NCBI RefSeq assembly: GCF_020536995.1
Contig: NC_068362.1
Coordinates: 101,708,689-101,772,688 of the forward strand
Source: Dreissena polymorpha
Lineage: Eukaryota; Mollusca; Bivalvia; Myida; Dreissenidae
Direction of reading: 5' to 3'
DNA length: 64,000 bases
Both the position numbers and the translations under genes were made by a program. Shown one piece after another: positions 49,316 to 59,094 of the stretch; position 1 is the first letter of the stretch; the number at the start of each line of letters is the position of its first letter. Under the pieces are notes generated by a model. That model made no database searches. It worked only from the letters and a program-made list of their open reading frames with translations, and had not been told where the DNA came from.

Positions 49316-49514
49316 TGGTGATTGATGCATTGTGGTTCAGTGATGCTACGCTTGACCACCAATCCAAAAGTCTAAGAATCGAATTCCGGGCAAGGCAGTG
49401 GGTTTTGTTAGAGATAATGTCCATGTTTCCAACCCGACTAGAGGAGAACTTGTATGAAACCCAGAGGGTAGCCCAAGTATATGTGCTTTTATAGCGTAAA
49501 TAAATAAAAAAAAA
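49316..49514 (+). mobile_element. Duplicate of the SINE at 43085-43283
   Basis: Same A-box and B-box-like motifs. The A-rich tail is one base longer than in copy 1. Confidence 0.5.
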
Positions 49515-49525
49515 GTAGAACTTAC

Positions 49526-49722
49526 CTAGGCATCATTTTTCTCAAAGCGATTACAACAGGAATAAGGTGTCGATAGTGGGATTCCAAGCAAAACAAACCA
49601 ATAGGCATTATGTAGACGGGTACATTTTTTACTCTGTTACCTCTTTTTACGGAGGATTCCAGAGATAGTCGATGTATTGATTTTTGATGTTTAGAGTGAT
49701 CTCCCGGCAATAGTAATTCACG
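49526..49722 (-). CDS. Duplicate of candidate exon R1
   Basis: Identical to 43294-43490, including acceptor and donor. Confidence 0.26.
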
Positions 49723-50621
49723 CTGGAATTAGGTTTTTTAATACTGGTTCCCCTTTTCGCATTGTGAACTATTTATAATGGCGGTGTTTGCAAAACCAAA
49801 GACTAATTATAAATCAGAGACGCACTGGCAATCGACTTAAGAAGTATTAATACAAATTCCAAACGTTTAAGTGCAGTTGTCAATAACACACGAAGTAGAC
49901 ATATATATGAAGTAATTATAAACTTATCAATATGTGACAATGAGATGAAGTGTTTGCATAGCAAATGTAACTAGGCAAAATACAACTACCATGTATCTGA
50001 AAGCATATGACAGTAGTTAAAATAAACAATGTCATTTAACATCATGCATGGACTTGCGGATAGTCCCTTCGATAGTTGTTACAACGATATTTCAACGAAA
50101 GGAGCTTGTTTTCGCGACCTTTGACTGGAATTCACGCATGTACAAATCACCTTCTTTCATTAGGGGCGTACTACATATACATTAGGCGTAAAGAAGTACC
50201 TAATGTAAATGCCATTCAATATCGCCTTTCATACTAAGATAGTAAAATTTCTTCTGAGTTGCTCGCGCCCTCTTCAAGTGTCAGCGATGACAGCGCTTCA
50301 TACCCATAACAATGCATAATCGACTAAGCGTTTATAAAAAATACAGGTGTTTGTAATTATCATTTATTACATGTAGTTTGGGATGTATTTGTATGCTTGA
50401 AATAATTTCGAAGTATTTACAATCGATTTTCAAATTGAACATTAAAGTACATAAGCAAATGATTTTTTTATATACTCCAACTTATCTTAGTTAATATTGA
50501 AATCAAGTAAAGTATTAAACTACTTCGCGCGTATTATACTAAAGTTCTTACATATTGCATTGGCCTTGCATGTCGGTGTACGTTTAACATCTGGTAATGT
50601 TTTTTTCTATATAATGCCATA

Positions 50622-50727
50622 AAAATTGTCCATGCATCATCCCATAACAATGGAACATTTATTGCCCATGCATCATTCCATAACAATGGCACATTTATTG
50701 TCCATGCATCATCCCAAAACAATGGAA
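50622..50727 (-). repeat. Duplicate of the 36-bp tandem repeat
   Basis: Identical three-unit array in duplication copy 2. Confidence 0.7.
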
Positions 50728-51153
50728 AATCTATTGTGCATTTCGAAGTGACACATGTCGGGGATAGGTTTTCTGAAAAATTAATGTGCTGTCAAAATAG
50801 CTGTCGTACACTAACCCTGTTGTTACACGGGTATTAGCGAGTACGTTAATGTTTTCTTCGGTATTCCTTGAGTGGAGCTCGACTTTTTATGGCTAATGCA
50901 TGCTCAAAAATAAAATAAAATGATACAACAGCGGCATCTGCTTGAGGTTAATATAATACTATATGTAACGCACTGCGCGCTAACCTAGATCGAATACGAT
51001 AATTATTTATCGATGAAATGATACGTTTCAAGTTGTGACTTTATATGTCAGTCAAACAATGAAATAATTCACATGTGAAACAAGCTATCACGTCACACGT
51101 TGTAACGACACAACACAAACATTAGTTGTTTTTGTGTATTACGAGAAGTAGAA

Positions 51154-52347
51154 GGTATACTACCCAAAAATTTTAAGCTGATTTTCCGGTACTAAGTGCA
51201 CACAGTTATGTCAGCAAATAGCAACCGCCCTGCTTAAATCAGAGTTGAGGGATAAATGCATTATACACAATGACATTACCTATTGCTGCACACGTTCAGC
51301 GGCACTTCCGGGAATCCTCGGATTTGCGGTTAAGTGCTTTACATACTGTAATCCAGCATGTTAATGAACTTAATCACTGAAATATTATACATACAATTAA
51401 TACTGATCTTATCAGTTCAATTAAATTCTGATAAGGCAAATGCTTTGAGAAATTTGAAATATTAAACTCTACGGTCGCTGGTTTTATGCAAAGACTGATC
51501 AATCAAAGCCTCCGGATGATTGAAACATATCACAATCAAATTTAGAGGCGACCAAAATTCACAAACATACATATGAAAGATAATTACTATGCTGAATTTA
51601 CTGTATTTACGTATGCTTACTGCGTTCAACAAGAAGCACATATATGTGATATTTTCCTTTCGATTTTTCTACTTTATGCCGGCCTTGAGTGTGATATCTT
51701 AAGATATTTTATTGTGCGCTTTATGTTCACATACTCACGTTCTCGTGCAATATATGTTTGCCGACGCTGTTGTGTTATTGTGTGTTTTCCGTGGTGCATA
51801 CAATTCGTAAAAACGCACGAACACACACCGCTCAAGCATTGTTTAGGCTGTTATTTAACCACAAAATGTCAACAATCGTACTCGGCAATTTTCGTATCAG
51901 CTGATGCTGATTATTGACCATTATGTTAGGAGTCGTTACCCTTTTCATAATATAATGCATTTTTAATGATACGTTTTCCTTAAAAATGACTTTCATTACG
52001 ACACTCATCTCTGCATGTGCTTAAATTGTAATAATGCCGAACTTGATTCAGCAGACTACAAAATTAAGAATAATGTTAATTGAGACAAGTAATTCCTTAT
52101 AGTTTATATACAAGCAATAAATAAAATTGATCGCGATATGTTCTGTTTACAAATTATGTTTTATTATTATGGGGATTTATATATTCGGTATAAAAAAATA
52201 CGATGTAAGTATAGATTGTAAAGCATGTGTACAGCACTGTTCATATAATACTTCATTATTTATAAATCCTAAAATACGATCGCCCATAGGCGGCAGAAAC
52301 ATAATGGGCACAAGTCATTGTTTTTATAATTAGTGTACTTAACTAAA
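51154..52347. other. Sequence present only in duplication copy 2
   Basis: About 1.2 kb with no match in copy 1. It holds a 114-codon plus-strand frame (51573-51917), Cys- and aromatic-rich, with no signal peptide, domain or splice context that I recognise. It may be an insertion into copy 2, or sequence lost from copy 1 by a deletion ending in the satellite. Confidence 0.6.
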
Positions 52348-52627
52348 ATTATTGAATTCATATTTGGCATGATCAATGCACATCTTTATTATTGAATTCA
52401 TATTTGGCCTTGGATCAATGCACATCTTTATTATTGAATTCATATTTGGCCTTGGATCAATGCACATCTTTATTATTGAATTCATATTTGGCCTTGGATC
52501 AATGCACATCATTATTGAATTCATATTTGGCCTTGGATCAATGCACATCATTATTGAATTCATATTTGGCCTTGGATCAATGCACATCATTATTGAATTC
52601 ATATTTGGCATGATCAATGCACATCTT
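52348..52627. repeat. Tandem array of 42- and 39-bp units, ~6.5 copies
   Basis: Units run ATTGAATTCATATTTGGCCT and TGGATCAATGCACATC, with three early units carrying an extra TTT-type triplet (42 bp) and later ones 39 bp. The first and last units share a variant (GGCATGATCAATG). All lengths are multiples of three, so several frames stay open on both strands. I see no gene. Confidence 0.85.
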
Positions 52628-52653
52628 GTTCACATCGTAAGCGGAATACTTGC

Positions 52654-53382
52654 ATCAGTTTATTTAATATATGGTAGATCAGTGTACTTAATATATGGTA
52701 GATAGTACTAGATCAGTGTACTTAATATATGGTAGATCAGTGTACTAATATATGGTAGATCAGTGTACTTAATATATGGTAGATCAGTGTACTTAATATA
52801 TGGTAGATCAGTGTACTTAATATATGGTAGTCAGTGTACTTAATATATGGTAGATCAGTGTACTTAATATATGGTAGATCAGTTTACTTAATATATGGTA
52901 GATCAGTGTACTTAATATATGGTAGATCAGTGTACTTAATATATGGTAGATCAGTGTACTTAATATATGGTAGATCAGTGTACTTAATATATGGTAGATC
53001 AGTGTACTTAATATATGGTAGATCAGTGTACTTAATATATGGTAGATCAGTGTACTTAATATATGGTAGATCAGTGTACTTAATATATGGTAGATCAGTG
53101 TACTTAATATATGGTAGATCAGTGTACTTAATATATGGTAGATCAGTGTACTTAATATATGGGTAGATCAGTGTACTTAATATATGGTAGATCAGTGTAC
53201 TTAATATATGGTAGATCAGTGTACTTAATATATGGTAGATCAGTGTACTTAATATATGGTAGATCAGTGTACTTAATTATATGGTAGATCAGTGTACTTA
53301 ATATATGGTAGATCAGTGTACTTAATATATGGTAGATCAGTGTACTTAATATATGTAGATCAGTTTTGTACTTAATATATGG
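52654..53382. repeat. 24-bp satellite, about 30 units
   Basis: Unit contains TATGGTAGATCAGTGTACTT. A few units have 1-3 base indels near both ends, while the centre is homogeneous, as expected for recent amplification by unequal exchange or slippage. It ends about 60 bp beyond the inferred poly(A) region of gene A. The long frames on both strands (about 80-110 codons) are artefacts of the 24-bp period. Confidence 0.95.
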
Positions 53383-53424
53383 TAATGTCACGTTTTCACC
53401 AAATGCAAGACATAAAACATGTAC

Positions 53425-53446
53425 TGGTTGCTGAATAATACTTATT
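53425..53446 (-). other. 3' end region of gene A (shared with gene 1)
   Basis: On the minus strand AATAAG (53446-53441, a weak poly(A) signal variant) is followed by ATTATTCAGCAACCA (53439-53425). The same 15 bases follow the AATAAA of gene 1 at 60655-60669. Confidence 0.6.
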
Positions 53447-53514
53447 TAGTATTGTCAACACAAAACACATTGTCGGTACTAGTCGCTCCTTATTGCGATA
53501 TTCTTCATCTCAAC

Positions 53515-54804
53515 TTAATTCACTGAATTCCCTTGCCAGCCAACGTAATTCCCTTTCCCGTCTACTTCGTTCCATTGCCAGCCCACATTATTCCCATACC
53601 CGCTCACATCATTCCCTTGCGATCCAACGGCATTCCCGAACCCGCGCACGGCATTACCTTGCGAGCCGACGTCATTCCCTTGCCACCCCCCCCCTGATTT
53701 TTTTTAAAGTTACGACATAAAAACATAATCCATGTTGCTAATGTTTTATTTTTATTAAAGTAGTGTACGAACTGAGATGAAACATGGATAATGTAAGTGC
53801 TGTATTCCTGTTTTACCAAAGTCTTTATATGCAAATAGTTAACAAAAAATGTGGCACTTGTAATACACCTGTACTTGAAATACATATTTTAAAAATGCAA
53901 TAAATGTTAGAACAACTTGCATACTTACAAAGTCCGGGGTAGGAGTCTACACATATTAACAAAATTTCATTAAATTAGTGATCATTCATTCTTCATATAA
54001 GTCAACAGCTTTTTAAAATAAAATACTGTTTTGTTTGGAATAATTGAGCTATGCTTAAGCTATAATAACGAATTTATGCCAGGAAATCAACCAAAACAAA
54101 GGGGCTATTTAATGATAAACTAAATGCTAGTATAATATAACCAATATATAAATACCGATAAGGTAAGCGACACCATATTTAATCCGATTCATGCATTGAG
54201 ACAATAATTAGTCCTGTAAAACTATTGAATTAATATAAACATAACACGTACTCAAAATGTATTATTGTTACAAATAACATTACAAGAATCAACATTAACT
54301 CATATTAAATTTTGCAGTTTTCAGTTAAAACAATAACTAAGTTATTTCAAACGAAGCTATTTAAACTCGTTATGTCTCACCGGGTGCAATTCAAGTAATT
54401 TTTAACTGATAAGTAAGATGTCCATTCCAGTTTTTTATAAACATACTAATGGACTACCAACTTAGGTATTCATGTTTTGCGTTTCTTCATATAAAATTTA
54501 ATATTGCCCTTATATGTGTTATTATATGTGTTTATTATATAAGCATGTTATGCTAAATTGTGCCAATGTAAACATCACCACAAACCAGTTTCTACCTAGA
54601 TTACATCGAAATGTTATCCGTTAGGATAAGCACACATATATAATTGATGTCATTACCTGTCTTAGAATAAGAAGGATATTGTTGCGGCAAGTAGTTCTCA
54701 TATTGGTTCAAAGTATAGGGATTGTCATTCCCGTATGAGATCCAGCTACTTAACGCCGCACCGCATCATGACACGAGCAGCAAAGGTGTTACTGCTGAGA
54801 ACAT
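53515..54804 (-). CDS. Gene A: secreted Tyr-rich protein with eight G-N-x-V heptads (one in-frame TGA)
   Basis: Three coding exons on the minus strand: 54804-54657, microexon 53946-53929 (18 nt) and 53693-53515. All junctions are GT/AG and phase 1, giving 114 residues. Residues 1-19 form a signal peptide (MFSAVTPLLLVS-x-CGAALS). Residues 20-49 are Tyr/Gln/Asn/Pro-rich (WISYGNDNPYTLNQYENY, then LPQQYPSYSKT). The microexon adds DSYPGLW. The last exon is exactly eight 7-residue units (WQGNDVG, SQGNAVR, GFGNAVG, SQGNDVS, GYGNNVG, WQWNEVD, GKGNYVG, WQGNSVN) up to TAA, with N and V invariant. Codon 13 is TGA (54768-54766) where copy A' has TGC (Cys), so this allele is broken, polymorphic or mis-sequenced. 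The microexon could be skipped without a frame change. Composition suggests an adhesive or matrix protein; the function is inferred. Confidence 0.68.
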
Positions 54805-54985
54805 CGTATTACCTGTGGTGATAGGCAAAATACTAGTAAGGTATTTGTCAGTGGTCTTTTAACAGATTGAGAAAAAACGAGAAGTCTTTGCTCGAGCCAG
54901 TATGGTCCGTTCACAAGTGACATATTGTTTATCTAATTATATATTTTTGCTATAGCATCACTGATCGTAAAAAAATGTATCGCTT

Positions 54986-55143
54986 TTTTTAAACCTATTT
55001 ATTTTAGCTCGATTGCATAACAAGCCTAAGGCTTATATGAAACGCTCTCGAGTCCGTTTCCTTGGTGTCTGTCGGGGGAGATCTAACGAAGGCTCCCACA
55101 GTGGGAATCGAACCCGTGACCTCCCGATCGCTAAGCGGACACC
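54986..55143 (-). mobile_element. tRNA-derived SINE with 12-bp target duplication
   Basis: The minus strand starts GGTGTCCGCTTAGCGATC, has a perfect B box GGGTTCGATTCCC (55115-55103) and ends in an A-rich tail. It is flanked by identical AATGTATCGCTT (54974-54985 and 55144-55155). The paralogous block at 61.7 kb has no such insert. It lies in the first intron of gene A. The head is 5'-truncated within the A box. Confidence 0.88.
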
Positions 55144-55588
55144 AATGTATCGCTTATACTTAGTATTTGCATAGGTAGACCCATGCGTAATGCATTCACA
55201 AGTACAATGTATTTAGCTGGTGGGGAACTGGTCGAAGAGAAAAAAATCGGAAAAAACTGTTTAAGTATCAATACATTTGGTTAATGTTATAATACTACTA
55301 TATTTATATTATTGTGTTTTATATGTAACCGTTGTCGCGTTGTGTGTTGTAACATGTGTAAGTATTACAATCAGTTTCACACACGTTCAGTTATATATTC
55401 TTGAACCTGTTTCGGACCGTACCGGATTTTTGAAAAAAAAATCACTTTGCCTTACATTTAATTTGAGACAAGCCGCAGGTTATCTGAGTTCAAAGCTGTG
55501 AATTCTTTCAATATATCAAACCCTACGACCTTACATATACTTAATCATCCGGGATGTGTGAATATAATGCGAGTAACATTCGTTTTAC

Positions 55589-55675
55589 TGGAGTGTAGGA
55601 AGGTAATGAACATTGAGGACGCGGATGTGGACGGTAGGATGTGGTGGGTGCGGGGCGTGTTCTCCTCCTTTTATA
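55589..55675 (-). promoter_or_regulatory. Candidate TATA box and leader exon of gene A
   Basis: The minus strand reads TATAAAAGG at 55675-55667. About 30 bases on, a leader could begin, ending at CTCCA|GTAAAAC (55589). The segment from 55561 to 55665 is among the best conserved between block A and A' (62160-62270). In A' the TATA position is replaced. The second exon starts 8 bases before the ATG (AG|GTAATACG-ATG), the same layout as gene 1 (AG|GTATAACC-ATG). The donor is weak. Confidence 0.4.
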
Positions 55676-55880
55676 AAATCGACGATTTATGTGATAAATC
55701 AGTGATTAAAGCAACGGTATTGGACAAGGCAGTACATATATAATACGAAAGCGGTGTTCAACAAAACTAGTGATTTCTTACAATCTCTTTCATGCACTGT
55801 GATTGAAAATTTAAATGTACGCCTAACGACATGTTTACTTAAATGATATTAAAGGTTATTGTATCGCTTTAATAATATAA

Positions 55881-56640
55881 TACACAGTAAAGGTTTAATG
55901 AGTATTGTATACAGACTATGACAATAATGAATTGGCCGTCGTGCAAATCATTTGATTACTGTTGATGTCCTATATCTATATCTTATTGTAGGCGCGATCA
56001 TATTTTTATCGTTATCAAAGACAATAAACACATCTTCGTACTCAAAGTATGGGTCGCTTAAAATGTTTTAACACTATTATTTGCTAACGTTACAACAGAC
56101 TAGTGGTAATTGACAAATGTGTACACCATGACATTAACTGCACTATTGTAAGATATTATTATGTGTAGTGGCTGTGTTCAACGGTATTGATACAATAACC
56201 TAAAGACACCTTAACATATTTTTCGATATTTTACTCGCTATACACATACAGTTTAACGACTTATGACATGTTTTAAACATCAGATAGCATTTCGCAAACA
56301 TAATTTAAACATCCGTAAAATATAATATTGATCCGCTAATTTAGTATTATTTTATGCAATATTCATTCTACTTCTCCGACAATATGTGTTCATCTGATCG
56401 TCTGGCGTCAAGAAATTCTAATAAGTTGATAAGTTTCTTTGATCTATATCTGGTAAATAGGTCAATTCAATGCACTTGTCAAAGAAATCAATTATTGTGA
56501 CAAAAATAGTGACAGAGTAGCGGTTACTTTTAAAAGCAATTCATAGTCGTAGCTTTCAAAATGCATTAGAATAATGCTTTACTCTGCAGATTTTAACAAT
56601 TTGCAGATATATTATACAATTTATTACAATTGAGTTGTAT
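55881..56640. other. No gene seen
   Basis: AT-rich sequence between the gene A upstream region and a TAA microsatellite. Confidence 0.5.
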
Positions 56641-56695
56641 TTGTTGAATCAAACATAAACTGCACTCGTTAATGAAGTTTCAGCAAACTTTAACA

Positions 56696-56704
56696 ACAAC
56701 AACA

Positions 56705-56773
<69 letters not shown>
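56696..56773. repeat. (TAA)n microsatellite
   Basis: A short CAA run followed by about 22 uninterrupted TAA units. Confidence 0.97.
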
Positions 56774-56944
56774 TATATGTTAAGCACATCATAAGAATTG
56801 TTTTAATAAAACAAACTAACCTTGGTCGCTGCTTTGACAATTTGAGAGCTCAATTTAAATGCTAATATGCACACGTTTATATACCTGCTGGGAATGAGAT
56901 TTGGACTTTTTGAAACAATATATGTTGTTATTAGTTGTGTACAA

Positions 56945-57535
56945 TCAGCGTCGAAAATGTCCATGTGAAATGCACCATAAGGCATTTACAAGTAATTAGA
57001 GACAGATGTGGGAGTGCCATAATGCCCAGCTTATATCTGAACACGAATACACAGATTGTCGTCTATGTTCGTTACATTATAAGCATTGACTATTTCGGGC
57101 GTTATTGCAGGCAGTGCATATTTATAAAATAAGTTTACTTGAGGAATATTGAAAGTATAAAGACAAAAATGATCCTGATGGACCCTGATCTGGTAGCATG
57201 GTTACGTTAATAAAAGTATGCGTAAAACAAACTTCATAATTTTAGTTTATGCGAACCAAAAATAATGGGTATATACTCAATACACTTACTGATGGTATCT
57301 ACACCAATTATGTTTGTTTTTTTCCATCCCATAATAGCTAACTAGTTTTGAATAGTTTGGGCTAAACACACGGGCTTTATGTATTATTGAATTGATTTGT
57401 TAAATAGTAACATGTCTTGTGAACAACTATAATAGGTTGCGCTAAGTGATGAATTTGTTACACATATTGGGATCAAATATATAAGGATAAGATAAAGACT
57501 TTCATTTGATTTCACTTTGTACATGTACTTCATTC
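56945..57535 (+). repeat. Block B, copy 2
   Basis: Colinear with 20046-20660 (GGCATTTACAAGTAATTAGA, GCAGGCAGTGCATATTT, GTTTATGCGAACC, TATACTCAATACACTTAC, TTTCATTTGATT). A shorter third copy is at 62640-62700. It lies about 1.3 kb upstream of gene A's inferred promoter, as the third copy lies upstream of A', so it was probably part of the same locus duplication. Confidence 0.65.
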
Positions 57536-57539
57536 GTTC

Positions 57540-58560
57540 CAATGAACATACTAAAATGATATTTGGCTAAATGTGCACCGTCTGAAACCGCTCATGTGTC
57601 GATACTTCATCTGCTGTTCATTATTAACCTTAACGAGATATAATCCGTAGTAATTATGGAATTTTACTTTGAATTATACAGACACAAAAGTAACACGTTG
57701 ACATTTGACCAGCTTTCTCAAAATTAATGCATTCGTTGAAGCACTTTGGCTTTATACATATTAACTATAGTAAGATGTGTTAATGTCAATTACGAATTCA
57801 CCGTTCGCTCAATAATAGATTGAATGCGAAATATGGGACTAAACAGTTTAAGGGCATTGAAAAATGTTTTAAATAAAATCAAACACAGCATAGTGATTAT
57901 TCAAAAAGAAGAACAAAACTCTTTTAAAACACATGTCATCCTTATGCAGTTGTTTCTTTATATCTTCAATAATTTAAAAACAAGAGATTAACAGAGCCGA
58001 GTAAATGATGCATAAGTTTTAAAATTCGCGTATTTTTGAGAGCTTCTAGATTTAACGGATTTGAGAAATATAAACATGTATTTATAACTTTTACTCATTA
58101 TATACTCAACTAAACAGTCATATAATATTGTTTTTTAAAAGTAGCCTCTCACAATTATTTATAATGTCAATATCAATAATTTATTGGCTTGCCTACGAAA
58201 TCAGACTTACGGGTAATGACAAGCGTTGCTGTGTAGCACTATGTCTTCAGGTTTGATATTGTGATATTTTTTTTATCTGACATGAACACTATTGTTTTAC
58301 ATTGACATTCATACGAATATGTTTTTACCGACACTGCAAAAACATATCAATACATGTAATACATGCATGCATCAACATTTGCAGCTAAACATGTACCAAA
58401 GTCGATGATAAACGATTATACTTGATTTAAAGAGAGCATTCAGATAAAGATATACACCGCGGTTTTCCAATTCAGCGTAAACGCGTACGCGATGGATTGC
58501 AATTTGACATGCTCGTAACATATGTATATAGATGGAAACACATACTTTTTTGTTTTAATT
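57540..58560. other. Upstream region of gene 1
   Basis: AT-rich, no repeats or frames that I can support. It probably contains distal promoter sequence of gene 1; no specific factor site is claimed. Confidence 0.4.
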
Positions 58561-58573
58561 CCTTCCTTGCAGG

Positions 58574-58638
58574 TATATAAACGCCTAGCTTCTAGCGTTA
58601 TTATCGTGTGCTTAGATTCTCCAGAGCAGCACCAAAAG
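58574..58638 (+). promoter_or_regulatory. TATA box and leader exon of gene 1
   Basis: TATATAAAC at 58574-58582, with a leader beginning about 30 bases later and ending at CACCAAAAG|GTGAGT (58638|58639), a strong donor. The matching acceptor TTGTCATTGTAG ends at 59086, 8 bases before the ATG. Confidence 0.7.
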
Positions 58639-59094
58639 GTGAGTTTGCATTGTAATACTTCTTATTTTAAATAATAATTAAGTGATCAAGACAATTAATA
58701 CAAAACTGTGTTTAATCTCAAAGAAAAAACTCGTTGATATTCGTTTTTATGAGTTAATTTAGAAAATTAGAAGGATGTTTTTACATGTTTTGAAGCCGTC
58801 CCTTGTGTTGGTGTATATTTGAAATAATAGACAACGTGTATATCTGGTTAAAGGGCCTACATACATTTAAAAGTATGATACATCATACGGTTAATGAAAA
58901 CATTACTTGGCAAAAAGGGCAAAACCGATATATGTAGAGTGTTTTAATACTAAACTAACGAAATGTGGAGTAATCATACAGTGGTTGAGTGATCTTATTA
59001 ATTTGAGCAAAGCAATATTAATTGGTGTTTATATATAAACTACGTAATCGAAATATCAACCTTGTGATACTAAATTGTCATTGTAGGTATAACC

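Larger units (their letters stand above)
45847..54238. repeat. Segmental duplication, copy 2 (8.4 kb)
   Basis: Head-to-tail partner of 39824-45846. Extra material relative to copy 1: 46154-46363 (210 bp, part of a dispersed repeat), 51154-52653 (unique, plus a 42/39-bp tandem array) and an expanded 24-bp satellite (52654-53382). Its right edge (54238) lies in the intron of gene A between the signal-peptide exon and the microexon, so this copy or its ancestor supplied the gene's 3' part. Confidence 0.9.
54715..55880 (-). repeat. Duplicated gene block A (signal-peptide exon, intron, promoter)
   Basis: Aligns colinearly with 61498-62525 at roughly 75-80 percent identity, from the signal-peptide exon through the first intron to the inferred leader exon and upstream DNA. 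The main gap is a SINE (54986-55143), present only here. Confidence 0.75.

Noticed and set aside
51573-51917. 114-codon plus-strand frame, Cys- and aromatic-rich
   Set aside because: No signal peptide, domain, promoter or splice context, and it is absent from the duplicate copy. Kept only as a note.
52654-53382. CRISPR-like array
   Set aside because: Units are contiguous with no unique spacers. This is a satellite in an animal genome.
52376-53391. Several frames of 70-110 codons on both strands
   Set aside because: They follow from tandem units whose lengths are multiples of three (24, 39, 42 bp).
39824-54238. Mobile element as the cause of the 6-8 kb tandem duplication
   Set aside because: No terminal repeats, target duplications or element genes at the breakpoints. 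Only TAA microhomology is seen.
54766-54768. Selenocysteine or programmed read-through at the TGA of gene A
   Set aside because: The paralog has plain Cys and the codon is in a signal peptide. I saw no SECIS-like structure, though I cannot fold the UTR. A point change is simpler.
55277-55743. 74- and 81-codon frames upstream of gene A
   Set aside because: They overlap the inferred promoter and leader region, and the paralogous block at 62 kb does not keep the frames.
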